64,000 bases of DNA from Peteryoungia ipomoeae (GTDB lineage Bacteria; Pseudomonadota; Alphaproteobacteria; Rhizobiales; Rhizobiaceae). The notes under the pieces were generated by a model. It searched no databases, had not been told where the DNA came from, and saw nothing but the letters and a program-made list of their open reading frames with translations. Positions within the stretch are counted from its first letter, which is position 1. Every line of letters starts with the position of its first letter. Positions 43,984 through 54,769 of this stretch are shown here, piece by piece. The translations under genes and the position numbers were made by a program. The stretch lies in the NCBI RefSeq assembly GCF_004912165.1, contig NZ_STGV01000002.1:584834-648833 (forward strand), written 5' to 3'.

Positions 43984-45393
43984 ATGCGATTCGATACGGT
44001 AATCCGCAATGGGACGGTGGTGACGGCAAGCGACACGTTTGTCAGCGACGTCGGCATCAAGGATGGGCGGATCGCCGCGCTCGCGCTGGGCCTGACCGAG
44101 GCCGACGAGGTTATCGACGCCACCCGCCTCTTCGTCCTGCCGGGCGGGATCGACAGCCACGTGCATCTGGACCAGCCGTCCGGCGATGGCATCGTCATGG
44201 CAGATGACTTTGACAGCGGCACCCGCTCGGCTGCGATCGGCGGCAACAGCACGGTGCTTGCCTTCTGCATGCAGGAAAAGGGTCAGTCGCTGAGGGAGGC
44301 GCTGAAAGTCTATCACGCGAAGGCGGAGGGAAAGTGCCATGTCGACGTTTCCTTTCACCTCGTCATCACGGATCCCACAACCGAAGTCCTTGGCCAGGAG
44401 CTGCCAGCGCTGGTCGAGGATGGCTATACCTCACTCAAGGTCTTCATGACCTATGAGGGGCTGCGACTACGCGACGACGAGATCCTGGCAACACTCGATA
44501 CGGCCCGTCGCACGGGCGCTCTTGTGATGGTCCATTGCGAAAATGAAGACGTAATCCGGTATCTGATCGGCCGTCATGAGGAGGAAGGCAAGTTTTCGCC
44601 TAAGTATCACGCGACGACGCGGCCGATGGCGGCCGAACGCGAGGCAACACACCGGGCCCTATCGCTGGCCGAGATCGTCGATGTGCCGATCGTCATCGTG
44701 CATGTCTCGAATCGTGAGGCGATGGAAGAGATCCGCCGCGCCCGTCAGCGAGGCCAAAAGATCGCGGGCGAAACCTGCCCGCAATATCTCATGCTCACCG
44801 CCGATGATCTCGATCTGGATGGGCTGGATGGGGCAAAATACGTCTGCTCGCCACCGCCCCGCGACAAGGCCAGTCAAGACGCGTGTTGGGAGGGGCTCGA
44901 ACAGGGCGTCTTCGATCTCTTTTCTTCCGACCACTGCCCCTTCCGCTTCGATGATCCGGAAGGCAAGCTGAACGAGAAGGGTAAGCGCCATTTTCGCTGG
45001 ATTCCGAACGGCATTCCCGGTGTTGCAACCCGCTTGCCGATCCTTTTTTCCGAGGGCGTCATGAAAGGCCGGATCGACATCAATCGCTTTGTGGCTTTGA
45101 CATCGACCAACCACGCGAAGCTTTACGGCATGTATCCTCAAAAGGGCACGATCGCGATTGGCGCTGACGCCGATATCGCTCTGTGGGACCCGAGGGCAGA
45201 GGTCATGCTCACCAACGAAGTCCTGCAACATGGCGCCGATTACACGCCTTACGAGGGCATACAGGTAAATGGCTGGCCTGTGCGGTTGCTTGTTCGAGGC
45301 AAGACGATCACCGATGACAAATCCCTTACCCACTCCGGGTTCGGTCAATATATCCAGCGAAAGCGATCAAGCCTCGTCGCCTCTGCAACGTAA
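43984..45393 (+). CDS. Dihydropyrimidinase/D-hydantoinase-type cyclic amidohydrolase
   Basis: A 469-residue amidohydrolase. The metal centre is visible: H59 and H61 in DSHVHLD, the carboxylated lysine K152 in SLKVFMTYEG, H184 in MVHCEN, a further His in IVHVSN and the Asp in SSDHCPF. It opens cyclic ureides such as hydantoins or dihydropyrimidines to N-carbamoyl acids. I chose the ATG at 43984, 28 bases after the PLP gene. No N-carbamoyl amidohydrolase or racemase is nearby, which is unusual for a hydantoin pathway. Confidence 0.9.
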   Translation: MRFDTVIRNGTVVTASDTFVSDVGIKDGRIAALALGLTEADEVIDATRLFVLPGGIDSHVHLDQPSGDGIVMADDFDSGTRSAAIGGNSTVLAFCMQEKGQSLREALKVYHAKAEGKCHVDVSFHLVITDPTTEVLGQELPALVEDGYTSLKVFMTYEGLRLRDDEILATLDTARRTGALVMVHCENEDVIRYLIGRHEEEGKFSPKYHATTRPMAAEREATHRALSLAEIVDVPIVIVHVSNREAMEEIRRARQRGQKIAGETCPQYLMLTADDLDLDGLDGAKYVCSPPPRDKASQDACWEGLEQGVFDLFSSDHCPFRFDDPEGKLNEKGKRHFRWIPNGIPGVATRLPILFSEGVMKGRIDINRFVALTSTNHAKLYGMYPQKGTIAIGADADIALWDPRAEVMLTNEVLQHGADYTPYEGIQVNGWPVRLLVRGKTITDDKSLTHSGFGQYIQRKRSSLVASAT

Positions 45394-45450
45394 AGTCCTT
45401 GCAGGACTGATATCTCTCAGATCTGCCCCGCCGGGTTGGTGCGCGGGGCA
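45394..45450. terminator. Hairpins between convergent hydantoinase and symporter genes
   Basis: Two stems lie in the 71-base gap: AGTCCT/AGGACT (45394-45399 with 45403-45408) and TGCCCCGC/GCGGGGCA (45424-45431 with 45443-45450). They could terminate the converging transcripts. Confidence 0.5.
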
Positions 45451-45464
45451 GGTACCGGGATGGT

Positions 45465-46931
45465 TCAGCCGGAGCTTGGGAGGGTCGCATCCTTTTGAAC
45501 CGGCAGTCTTCGCGCATGCGGCCAGGCAGAGTGATCCAGATCGAGATCTGGGAAGGCCGTGGGCTGAAACACTGGGCGTTCCACGCCTGATTTCAATTGC
45601 GCGCGAAAGTCATCAAGCACGCGCAGTGCTACCGGAAACAGCATGATGATTGCCATCAGATTGACGACCGCCAGCAGTCCCATCAGGGGATCAGAGAAGA
45701 AGAAAACCGCAGTTGCGCCCGGAGCGGTCGCTCCAAGGAAGACGACGACCACGATGGCAATCCGTAAGGCGTGCAACGCTCCCGCCTGCGATGTCATGAC
45801 CTTGAGCGCGGTTTCGCCGAGATAATAGTTGTAGATGATCGAACTGAACGCAAAGAGCAGGATCGCGAAGGTGAGGAAATACTGAGACCAGCTGCCTACC
45901 TGGCTGACCAGCGACTGCTGCGTCAGCACGACACCATCAATGCCTTCCACACCCGGCTGATAGACGGGGCTGAGCAGAATGACAAAGGCCGTGCAGGTGC
46001 AGATGATCATCGTATCGATGAAAACCGAAAATGACTGCGTTATGCCCTGACTGACCGGATGACGGACATCGGCGGTTGCGGCAACATTCGGCGCTGAGCC
46101 GAGGCCCGCCTCGTTTGAGAAAAGGCCGCGCCGAAGACCCTGAGCGAGCGCGGCGCCAAAGCCGCCGCTTACCGCTTCTTCCAGTCCAAATGCGTTCGCA
46201 ATGATGGACCAGATGACGCCGGGAAGTTCGGTGACATTCAGCGCAATCACCAGGAGCGCCAGCCCGATATAGATGAATGCCATGATCGGAATGATGACAT
46301 CTGCGACCTTGGCAATCCTGCGAATGCCGCCATAGACGATGAAGCCTGTCATGATCGCAAGACCAAGCCCACTCCAAAGGCGGTCGACACCAAGGCTGTC
46401 ATTGACGGCCCCGGCAAAGGTGTTGCCCTGAAACGCATTGAAACCAAATGCGAAGGCCAGCATCAGGCAAACTGCATAGACGACGGCAAGCCACCTGTAT
46501 TTCGCGCCTAGACCATAGATGATGTAACTGGCCGGCCCACCGCGGTAGGTGCCATCGCCGTCGGAACGTTTGTAAAGCTGCGCCAGTGTCGACTCCACAA
46601 GGCTGGTCGCCATGCCAATCAGCGCAACCGCCCACATCCAGAAGACGGCACCCGGCCCCCCAAGGGTGATCGCCACGGCAACGCCTGCAATATTGCCGCC
46701 ACCGACGCGACCGCCCACAGAAACCAGCAGCGCCTCGCGTGCACTTATCGTATTCGGGTCTCCGCTCTGGTTCTTTGAGGACAGAACCCGGAACATCCGC
46801 GTGAAGTACTCGATCTGAACGAAGCCGCTCATCACCGTGATGAAGACACCGAAGACGATCAGAAGCGGGATCAACGCCCATCCCCAGGTCAGGTCCTCGA
46901 TCAGGCCGAAAAAGCCGGTGATGACATCCAT
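45465..46931 (-). CDS. Sodium/alanine (AGCS-family) amino-acid symporter
   Basis: A 488-residue inner-membrane protein with about ten to eleven membrane segments. AGCS signature elements include VSVGGRVGGGNIAGVAVAITLGGPGAVFWMW and RRGLFSNEAGLGSAPNVAA. It imports alanine or glycine with sodium. It faces the hydantoinase operon tail to tail; a link to that pathway (uptake of a released amino acid) is possible but not shown. The upstream 240 bases have no gene I can support. Confidence 0.92.
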   Translation of the reverse strand: MDVITGFFGLIEDLTWGWALIPLLIVFGVFITVMSGFVQIEYFTRMFRVLSSKNQSGDPNTISAREALLVSVGGRVGGGNIAGVAVAITLGGPGAVFWMWAVALIGMATSLVESTLAQLYKRSDGDGTYRGGPASYIIYGLGAKYRWLAVVYAVCLMLAFAFGFNAFQGNTFAGAVNDSLGVDRLWSGLGLAIMTGFIVYGGIRRIAKVADVIIPIMAFIYIGLALLVIALNVTELPGVIWSIIANAFGLEEAVSGGFGAALAQGLRRGLFSNEAGLGSAPNVAATADVRHPVSQGITQSFSVFIDTMIICTCTAFVILLSPVYQPGVEGIDGVVLTQQSLVSQVGSWSQYFLTFAILLFAFSSIIYNYYLGETALKVMTSQAGALHALRIAIVVVVFLGATAPGATAVFFFSDPLMGLLAVVNLMAIIMLFPVALRVLDDFRAQLKSGVERPVFQPTAFPDLDLDHSAWPHARRLPVQKDATLPSSG

Positions 46932-47172
46932 GGTCTACCCCTTTCAGAAGCACCGAGGCTCCTGTCGCTGCTGAAATTCAATCCCCTACCATCCGATCCT
47001 CCCCCATCAGCCGTCCATTTCGACTTAGAGAAATCAGAGGCAACCCGGCGTAGACATCCGACGAGCTATGGAACTGGCAGAAAGTTTGGCTCGAAGAATT
47101 GTTCCATACCTCCTGATGTTTTCAGATCGACGTTTGGGGCCACACGTTCGCTTGCTCCATACAGCGCATGTT

Positions 47173-48060
47173 TCAGCTTGTGCGATTCCTGACGAAATTG
47201 ATGATCGACGAGAAGTCTTCACCGCCATGCCCAAGCTGGTCGAAGCGTTCGTAAAGCTCTGTCGCATGCGCCCCGAGCGCCGTCGCTGCACCTGTCGACT
47301 TCGCCGCCTCCTGCGACAGCCGCATGTCCTTCAGCATCAGGGCCGCGGCAAAGCCGGGCTTGTAGTCGCGGTTGGCAGGCGATGTCGGGACGGGCCCCGG
47401 AACCGGGCAATTGGTGCTGATCGCCCAGCACTGGCCGGACGACGTCGAGGCGACGTCGAACAGGGCCTGATGCGAAAGCCCGAGCTTCTCGCCGAGCACG
47501 AAGGCCTCGCAGACCCCGGCCATAGTGATGCCGAGGATCATATTGTTGCAGATCTTGGCAGCCTGGCCGGCACCCGCCGAACCGCAATGCACGACCCGTC
47601 GGCCCATGGCCTCCAGCACCGGACGACCGCGGGACAGCGCGTCAGCCTCTCCGCCAACCATGAAGGTCAGGGTGGCAGCACTCGCGCCAGTCGTTCCGCC
47701 GGAGACCGGCGCATCGAGTGACAGGCAGCCCGCCGCACCGGCAAGCACATGGGATTTGCGGGCGCTGTCGACGTCGATCGTCGAGCAGTCGATCATCAGC
47801 GTCCCGGAACCGACGGTCTCGGCCAGTTCGCCCCAGACAGACAGAACATGATGCCCGGCGGGCAGCATGGTGATCACGACAGAGACGCCGCCCACGGCTT
47901 GAGCGGTGGTATCGCAGAGCGTGATGCCGTTCGCCTTCGCGGCAAACCGCGCCGGTTCTGCCAGATCGAAGCCTTTGACTGCGAACCCCGCCTTGACGAG
48001 GTTGGCGGCCATCGGCCCTCCCATATTGCCAAGGCCAATGAAGGCGACCGTTTCAAGCAT
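47173..48060 (-). CDS. mmsB: 3-hydroxyisobutyrate dehydrogenase
   Basis: A 295-residue beta-hydroxyacid dehydrogenase that oxidises 3-hydroxyisobutyrate to methylmalonate semialdehyde with NAD in valine breakdown. The dinucleotide motif is GLGNMGGPMAANLVKAGF, the substrate motif is DAPVSGGTTGA (about 116-126) and the catalytic lysine is K169 in GAGQAAKICNN. It is the last gene of the minus-strand branched-chain operon, 42 bases after the acyl-CoA dehydrogenase. The start MLETVAFIG is preferred. Confidence 0.92.
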   Translation of the reverse strand: MLETVAFIGLGNMGGPMAANLVKAGFAVKGFDLAEPARFAAKANGITLCDTTAQAVGGVSVVITMLPAGHHVLSVWGELAETVGSGTLMIDCSTIDVDSARKSHVLAGAAGCLSLDAPVSGGTTGASAATLTFMVGGEADALSRGRPVLEAMGRRVVHCGSAGAGQAAKICNNMILGITMAGVCEAFVLGEKLGLSHQALFDVASTSSGQCWAISTNCPVPGPVPTSPANRDYKPGFAAALMLKDMRLSQEAAKSTGAATALGAHATELYERFDQLGHGGEDFSSIINFVRNRTS

Positions 48061-48102
48061 TGCATTTCCTCCCAACTGTGAACGCCGATCCTCAGAGGCT
48101 CA

Positions 48103-49242
48103 TCACCGCGTATCCTGAAGGGTCCGCGCGATGACCATTCGCTGCACGTCGCTCGTGCCCTCGTAGATCTGGCAGATACGGGCGTCGCGGTAGATGCGTT
48201 CGACCGGATAATCCCGCATGTATCCATAGCCACCATGGATCTGGATCGCGTCCGAGCAGACCCGTTCGGCGATTTCGGAGGCAAAAAGCTTCGCCATCGA
48301 GGCTTCCGAAACGCAGGGGTGGCCGGCCTCGCGCAGCGTTGCGGCGTGCCGGACGAGTTGCCGCGCGGCCTCGATCTGTGTGGCCATGTCGGCGAGACGG
48401 AAGGCGACCGCCTGATGGTCGGCAATCGGCCTGCCAAAGGCCTTTCGCTCACCGGCATAATCGCGCGCCGCCTCAAAGGCCGCCTGCGCCATGCCGACCG
48501 ATTGTGCGGCGATGCCGATACGTCCACCTTCGAGATTGGCGAGCGCGATCCGGTAGCCTTGTCCCTCCTCCCCGAGCCTGTTCTCGGCGGGAATTTTCAT
48601 GGCGTTGAAGGCGATCTGGCACGTGTCGGATGCGTTGAGACCGAGTTTCTCCTCGACGCGCAGGACTTCGTAGCCCGGCGTATCCGTTGGCACGATGAAA
48701 GCCGTGATGCCGTTCTTGCCCGCATCCGGATCGGTGACGGCGAAAACGATGATGACCTGGCCATTCTTGCCCGAGGTGATGAACTGTTTGGCACCGTCGA
48801 TGACGTAGTGATCGCCATCGCGCCGCGCTCGCGTCTTGAGGTTCGAGGCATCCGAACCCGCCTGCGGTTCCGTCAGGGCAAAACCACCGATCCACTCCCC
48901 CGAGGCAAGCCTCGGCAGAAAACGTTGCCGCTGCTCTTCAGTCCCGAATTTCAGGATCGGCACGCAGCCCACCGAACTATGGACGCTCATGATGGTCGAG
49001 CAGGCGCCATCACCGGTGGCGATCTCCTCGACCGCAAGCGCATAGGCAACCATTCCGGTATCGGAACCACCGTGCTCCTCGGGCACCAGCATGCCGAGAA
49101 GGCCAAGCTCCCCCATGTCCCGCAATTCCTCGCGCGGGAAACGGTGATGCCGGTCGCGGTCGGCCGCCCCGGGGGCAAGACGCTCGCGGGCGAAGCTGCG
49201 CGTCATGTCGAGGATCTGTTGCTGAAGCTCCGAAAGCATCAT
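48103..49242 (-). CDS. Acyl-CoA dehydrogenase (isobutyryl-/2-methylbutyryl-type)
   Basis: A 379-residue FAD enzyme that introduces the 2,3 double bond into short acyl-CoAs. The signature segments are [13 protein letters not shown] and [20 protein letters not shown]. The catalytic base is the usual E361 in [10 protein letters not shown], as in short/branched-chain enzymes and unlike isovaleryl-CoA dehydrogenase. Context with mmsB and a branched SDR/thiolase suggests isobutyryl-CoA and 2-methylbutyryl-CoA as substrates. It lies 14 bases after the thiolase. Confidence 0.92.
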   Translation of the reverse strand: MMLSELQQQILDMTRSFARERLAPGAADRDRHHRFPREELRDMGELGLLGMLVPEEHGGSDTGMVAYALAVEEIATGDGACSTIMSVHSSVGCVPILKFGTEEQRQRFLPRLASGEWIGGFALTEPQAGSDASNLKTRARRDGDHYVIDGAKQFITSGKNGQVIIVFAVTDPDAGKNGITAFIVPTDTPGYEVLRVEEKLGLNASDTCQIAFNAMKIPAENRLGEEGQGYRIALANLEGGRIGIAAQSVGMAQAAFEAARDYAGERKAFGRPIADHQAVAFRLADMATQIEAARQLVRHAATLREAGHPCVSEASMAKLFASEIAERVCSDAIQIHGGYGYMRDYPVERIYRDARICQIYEGTSDVQRMVIARTLQDTR

Positions 49243-49256
49243 CCGACTTCCTCCGA

Positions 49257-50438
49257 TCAGGTCCGCTCGATGGCGATGGCAGTTGCCTCGCCGCCACCGA
49301 TGCAAAGCGCTGCCATGCCGTGTTTGCGATCATGGCGTTCGAGCGCGGCGATCAGCGTGACCAGGATCCGCGCGCCCGATGCGCCGATCGGATGGCCGAG
49401 CGCACAGGCGCCCCCGTGAACATTCACCTTGTCATGCGGCAGGTCGAGATCGCGCATGGCCGCCATGGCGACAACGGCAAAGGCCTCGTTGATCTCGAAG
49501 AGGTCGACATCCGAAAGCGGCAGGCCGGTGAGATCCGACAGCTTCCGCAGGGCGCCGATCGGCGCCGTGGCGAAGAGACCGGGCGCCTGCGAATGCGTGG
49601 CATGCCCGAGGATGGTGGCAACAGGGCTGAGGCCGCGGCGTTCGGCCTGAGAGCGCCGCATCAGCACCAGTGCCGCAGCGCCATCGGAAATCGAGCTGGA
49701 ATTGGCAGCCGTCACCGTGCCGCCATCGCGGAAAGCGGGCTTCAGCCTCGGGATCTTGTCGAGCTTCGCCTTGCCCGGCTGCTCGTCACGGCTCGCGACC
49801 AGTTCTGCCTTGCCCGACCGGACCGTGACCGGCACGATCTCCCGATCGAAAGCGCCATCGGCCATCGCTTTCGTTGCCCGCGTCAGCGATGCGACGGCAT
49901 AGGCGTCCTGCGCTTCGCGGGTAAACTGGTAGGCCTCAGCGCAGTCCTCCGCGAAGGTGCCCATCAACCGGCCTTTGTCATAGGCATCCTCGAGCCCATC
50001 GAGAAACATGTGATCGAGCGTCCGGCCATGGCCGAGCCGGTAGCCGGCACGGGCACGATCCAGCAGATAAGGCGCGTTGGTCATGCTCTCCATGCCTCCG
50101 GCCACAACGACAGAAGCGCTTCCCGCGGCGATCAGGTCATGGGCCAGAATCGCGGCCTTCATGCCGGAACCGCACATCTTGTTGATCGTCGTCGCACCCG
50201 CCGAGAATGGCAGACCGGCCCCGATCGCGGCCTGTCTCGCGGGTGCCTGCCCCTGGCCGGCGGCGAGGACGCAGCCGAACAACACCTCGTCCACCGCTTC
50301 GGCATTCAGGCCGGCACGCCCAAGGGCGGCACGGATCGAGGCAGCCCCCAACTCCGGAGCCGTCATGTCCTTCAGTTCGCCCTGAAAGCCGCCGATCGGG
50401 GTTCTGGCGGAACCAACGATGACAATCGGATCTTGCAT
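49257..50438 (-). CDS. Thiolase (acetyl-CoA C-acyltransferase)
   Basis: A 393-residue thiolase. The acylated cysteine is C89 in [11 protein letters not shown]. The histidine motif is [17 protein letters not shown] and the second cysteine is in CIGGGEA near the C-terminus. In this operon it probably cleaves 2-methylacetoacetyl-CoA from isoleucine to acetyl-CoA and propionyl-CoA; an acetoacetyl-CoA role is also possible. Confidence 0.93.
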   Translation of the reverse strand: MQDPIVIVGSARTPIGGFQGELKDMTAPELGAASIRAALGRAGLNAEAVDEVLFGCVLAAGQGQAPARQAAIGAGLPFSAGATTINKMCGSGMKAAILAHDLIAAGSASVVVAGGMESMTNAPYLLDRARAGYRLGHGRTLDHMFLDGLEDAYDKGRLMGTFAEDCAEAYQFTREAQDAYAVASLTRATKAMADGAFDREIVPVTVRSGKAELVASRDEQPGKAKLDKIPRLKPAFRDGGTVTAANSSSISDGAAALVLMRRSQAERRGLSPVATILGHATHSQAPGLFATAPIGALRKLSDLTGLPLSDVDLFEINEAFAVVAMAAMRDLDLPHDKVNVHGGACALGHPIGASGARILVTLIAALERHDRKHGMAALCIGGGEATAIAIERT

Positions 50439-50464
50439 ATTGATATGTCCTCCTGCGGCAACCG

Positions 50465-51232
50465 TTACCGCGCACCCATACGGATGGCCCCGTCGAGGCG
50501 GATGACCTCGCCGTTCAGCATGGTGTTTTCAACGATATGGCGGGCGAGCGCCGCGAACTCGGCAGGCCTGCCGAGGCGGGGTGGGAAGGGCACGCTCGAA
50601 GCCAGCGCATCACGCACCTCTGACGGCATTGCGGCCATCATCGGCGTTTCGAAGACACCCGGCGCGATCGAGACGACGCGGATGCCGCTGCGCGCGAGTT
50701 CGCGGGCGATCGGCAGGGTCATGGCAGCGATCCCCCCCTTCGAGGCCGCATAGGCCGCCTGACCGACCTGCCCGTCGAAGGCAGCAACCGAGGCCGTGTT
50801 GACGATTACCCCCCGCTCCCCTTCCGCATCGGTCGCGTTCGCCTGCATCGCGGCGGCGGCAAGGCGGATCATGTTGAACGTGCCGACAAGGTTGATACCG
50901 ACCGTACGCGCGAAGCTCTCCAACCCATGCGGGCCCTCGCGTCCGACGACCTTCTCCGCCGGTGCCACGCCAGCGCAATTGATCAAGCCCCGCAGACCGC
51001 CGAAGGTTCTGGTCGCCTCGTTGACGGCGCTTGCTGCATCATCGGCACGGGTGACATCGGTCCTGACGAAGCGCGCGTTCTGACCGAGTTCAAGCGCCAG
51101 CGAGGGACCACGATCCTGATCGAGATCGGCGATCACGACATGCCCGCCAGCCTCGGTGATCATCCGCACGGTAGCCGCCCCGAGACCGGAGCAGCCGCCT
51201 GTCACGATGAAACAAGCGTCTTCGATGCGCAT
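50465..51232 (-). CDS. SDR 3-hydroxyacyl-CoA dehydrogenase (HSD17B10-like)
   Basis: A 255-residue short-chain dehydrogenase. The cofactor motif is TGGCSGLG (11-18) with D36 selecting NAD; the catalytic set is S148, Y161 and K165 (YAASK). The sequence style matches type II 3-hydroxyacyl-CoA dehydrogenases, which oxidise 2-methyl-3-hydroxybutyryl-CoA in isoleucine breakdown. It is the first gene of the minus operon. I chose the ATG of [10 protein letters not shown]; the long open frame upstream crosses the divergent promoter. Confidence 0.9.
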   Translation of the reverse strand: MRIEDACFIVTGGCSGLGAATVRMITEAGGHVVIADLDQDRGPSLALELGQNARFVRTDVTRADDAASAVNEATRTFGGLRGLINCAGVAPAEKVVGREGPHGLESFARTVGINLVGTFNMIRLAAAAMQANATDAEGERGVIVNTASVAAFDGQVGQAAYAASKGGIAAMTLPIARELARSGIRVVSIAPGVFETPMMAAMPSEVRDALASSVPFPPRLGRPAEFAALARHIVENTMLNGEVIRLDGAIRMGAR

Positions 51233-51328
51233 GAAACCTCCTCTGCGAGGTCGTCTGAAGTTGCGATTGAGGCCAAATCCTAGCCTGTTTCGGTGTTGCA
51301 ACCGATGACGAAATCGATCCATTGTTGC

Positions 51329-51342
51329 GGCCACTTTTGCCA
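51329..51342 (-). promoter_or_regulatory. Candidate operator 1 of the branched-chain island
   Basis: On the minus strand this reads TGGCAAAAGTGGCC, two TGGC half-sites in tandem. It lies about 97 bases upstream of the SDR start and 27 bases upstream of the AraC-type gene. A copy with one difference stands before the 2-oxoacid dehydrogenase operon. Confidence 0.5.
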
Positions 51343-51369
51343 CTTGGAACGCAAAGCTGGAATAAAAGC

Positions 51370-52380
51370 ATGGCCGACATGGAACGACACATGATCTCGA
51401 CAGGCTTCGTCGAGGAGGCGCTCGACAGCCTTCGGCGTGCCGGTCGGTCGACGGAAACGCTTCTGACCCGGCTGGGTTTGCCGCCTGTTGTCGATCAACC
51501 GGTGTCAGCCAAGACCTTCGGTCGTTTGTGGCTGGCAATCGCCGAAGAGCTGAACGACGAGTGCTTCGGCCTCGGCGAGCGTCCAATGCCACGCGGCAGT
51601 TTCACGCTTCTATGCCATTGCGTCATGCATGCACCGACACTCGACCGCGCGCTGCGACGGGCATTGCGGTTTCTCAACATCATCATGGGTGAACCCACGG
51701 CAGAGCTCGACGTGCGCGACGGCACGGCAGTGATCGAACTCAAGGAAACTGGCGATCCCCGATCCGCCTTCGCCTATCGCAGTTACTGGATCATCCTGCA
51801 TGGATTGACCTGCTGGCTGGTGGGCCGGCGCATCCCCATTCGGCTCGTCGATTTTCGCTGCAGCGAACCGACCTTGAGCGCCGAGCATCGGCTTTTCTTC
51901 GGCGCCCCGATCCGCTTCTCGCAGCCCGTGAGCCGCCTCGGCTTCGACGCGTCGATGCTGGATCTGCCGATCGCACGCAACGAGCAGGCCCTGCGGCAAT
52001 TCCTGCGGGGGGCTCCAGCCAACATCCTGATCCGCTACCGATATGACGCCGGAACGGCAGCGGCCATCCGGCGTCGCATGAGCCAGAAAGGTCCGGCTGA
52101 GTGGGGCAGTTTCGCAGACCTCGCCCGCGATATGCGCATGTCGTCATCGACACTGCGCCATCGGCTGCATGACGAGGGACAAAGCTATGCCGCCATCAAG
52201 GACGACATTCGGCGTGACCTTGCCCGCGACATGCTGATGAACACGGCGCAGTCCGTCAGCGATATAGCCGCGCGCCTCGGCTATTCGGAGCCAAGCGCCT
52301 TTTACCGTGCCTTCAAGAAATGGATGAGCGAAAGCCCCGAGACATTCCGCAAGAATGCCAGATCGATTCAGAAGCCCTGA
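51370..52380 (+). CDS. AraC-family regulator of the branched-chain island
   Basis: A 336-residue regulator. The N-terminal about 200 residues are the arabinose-binding-like domain (PF12625 type) of OruR/ArgR-like activators. The C-terminal double helix-turn-helix includes [27 protein letters not shown] and [29 protein letters not shown]. It stands between the two divergent catabolic operons and is probably their activator. I chose the ATG at 51370 (MADMERH), with A-rich sequence before it; a longer frame would overlap the candidate operator. Confidence 0.9.
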   Translation: MADMERHMISTGFVEEALDSLRRAGRSTETLLTRLGLPPVVDQPVSAKTFGRLWLAIAEELNDECFGLGERPMPRGSFTLLCHCVMHAPTLDRALRRALRFLNIIMGEPTAELDVRDGTAVIELKETGDPRSAFAYRSYWIILHGLTCWLVGRRIPIRLVDFRCSEPTLSAEHRLFFGAPIRFSQPVSRLGFDASMLDLPIARNEQALRQFLRGAPANILIRYRYDAGTAAAIRRRMSQKGPAEWGSFADLARDMRMSSSTLRHRLHDEGQSYAAIKDDIRRDLARDMLMNTAQSVSDIAARLGYSEPSAFYRAFKKWMSESPETFRKNARSIQKP

Positions 52381-52396
52381 GCGAGGCCGAAGCCTA

Positions 52397-52410
52397 TGGC
52401 AAAACTGGCC
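52397..52410 (+). promoter_or_regulatory. Candidate operator 2 of the branched-chain island
   Basis: TGGCAAAACTGGCC, matching the copy at 51329-51342 (other strand) in 13 of 14 positions. It is 108 bases upstream of the E1-alpha start and points in the direction of that operon, just as the first copy points towards the SDR operon. Confidence 0.5.
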
Positions 52411-52476
52411 AAAAAATTCGAGGCGATTTTGTCATGGCTTGCCACTCGCAAGGCGCGTACCATCCCTGGTGATTGA

Positions 52477-53751
<1,275 letters not shown>

Positions 53752-53752
53752 C

Positions 53753-54766
53753 ATGGCCAGAATGACAATGATCGAAGCGGTCCGCAGCGCGATGGACGTG
53801 TCCATGGAGCGCGACGACGACGTGGTCGTGTTCGGCGAAGACGTCGGTTACTTCGGCGGCGTGTTCCGCTGCACCCAAGGCCTTCAGACGAAATATGGAA
53901 AGACCCGCTGCTTCGACACACCGATCAACGAATCCGGCATCGTGGGCGCCGCAATCGGCATGGCCGCCTATGGCTTGAAACCCTGCGTGGAGATCCAGTT
54001 CGCCGACTACATGTACCCGGCCTATGACCAACTGACGCAAGAGGCGGCCCGCATCCGCTACCGGTCGAACGGCGATTTCACCTGCCCCATCGTGGTGCGC
54101 ATGCCGACCGGCGGCGGCATCTTCGGCGGCCAGACCCACAGTCAGAGCCCGGAGGCGCTGTTTACCCATGTCTGCGGCCTGAAGGTGATCGTGCCCTCCA
54201 ATCCCCATGACGCCAAAGGTCTGCTGACAGCCGCAATTGCGGATCCTGACCCGGTCATTTTCCTGGAGCCGAAGCGCCTCTACAACGGCCCCTTCGACGG
54301 TCATCACGACCGGCCTGTCACGCCTTGGTCGAAGCACGAGCTGGGCGAAGTCCCCGAAGGTTTCTACACGATCCCGATCGGCAAGGCCGATATCCGCCGC
54401 GAGGGTTCCGCGGTGACCGTGATCGCCTATGGCACCATGGTGCATGTAGCGCTGGCGGCCGTCGAAGATACCGGCATCGACGCCGAGGTGATCGATCTCA
54501 GAAGCCTGATGCCACTCGATCTCGACACGATCGTCAAGTCGGTCGCCAAGACCGGCCGCTGCGTCGTCGTTCACGAGGCAACGCTGACCTCCGGCTTTGG
54601 CGGAGAGATCGTGGCGCTCGTGCAGGAACATTGCTTCTACCACCTGGAAGCACCGGTCATGCGCGTCGCGGGCTGGGACACACCCTATCCGCATGCACAG
54701 GAATGGGACTACTTCCCTGGCCCCACCAGGGTCGGCCGCGCGCTTGTCGACGTGATGGAGGCCTGA
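53753..54766 (+). CDS. bkdA2: Branched-chain 2-oxoacid dehydrogenase E1 beta
   Basis: A 337-residue transketolase-like subunit that completes the E1 heterotetramer. Family motifs are VVVFGEDVGYFGGVFRCTQGL and DTPINESGIVGAAIGMAAYG, with VIDLRSLMPLD in the C-terminal domain. It starts one base after the E1-alpha stop; the ATG of MARMTMIEAV is the proper start. Confidence 0.95.
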   Translation: MARMTMIEAVRSAMDVSMERDDDVVVFGEDVGYFGGVFRCTQGLQTKYGKTRCFDTPINESGIVGAAIGMAAYGLKPCVEIQFADYMYPAYDQLTQEAARIRYRSNGDFTCPIVVRMPTGGGIFGGQTHSQSPEALFTHVCGLKVIVPSNPHDAKGLLTAAIADPDPVIFLEPKRLYNGPFDGHHDRPVTPWSKHELGEVPEGFYTIPIGKADIRREGSAVTVIAYGTMVHVALAAVEDTGIDAEVIDLRSLMPLDLDTIVKSVAKTGRCVVVHEATLTSGFGGEIVALVQEHCFYHLEAPVMRVAGWDTPYPHAQEWDYFPGPTRVGRALVDVMEA

Positions 54767-54769
54767 GCC

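Noticed and set aside
47068..47107. ATGGAAC/GTTCCAT inverted repeat upstream of the symporter
   Set aside because: Seven-base arms with a 26-base spacer are easily expected by chance; no other support.
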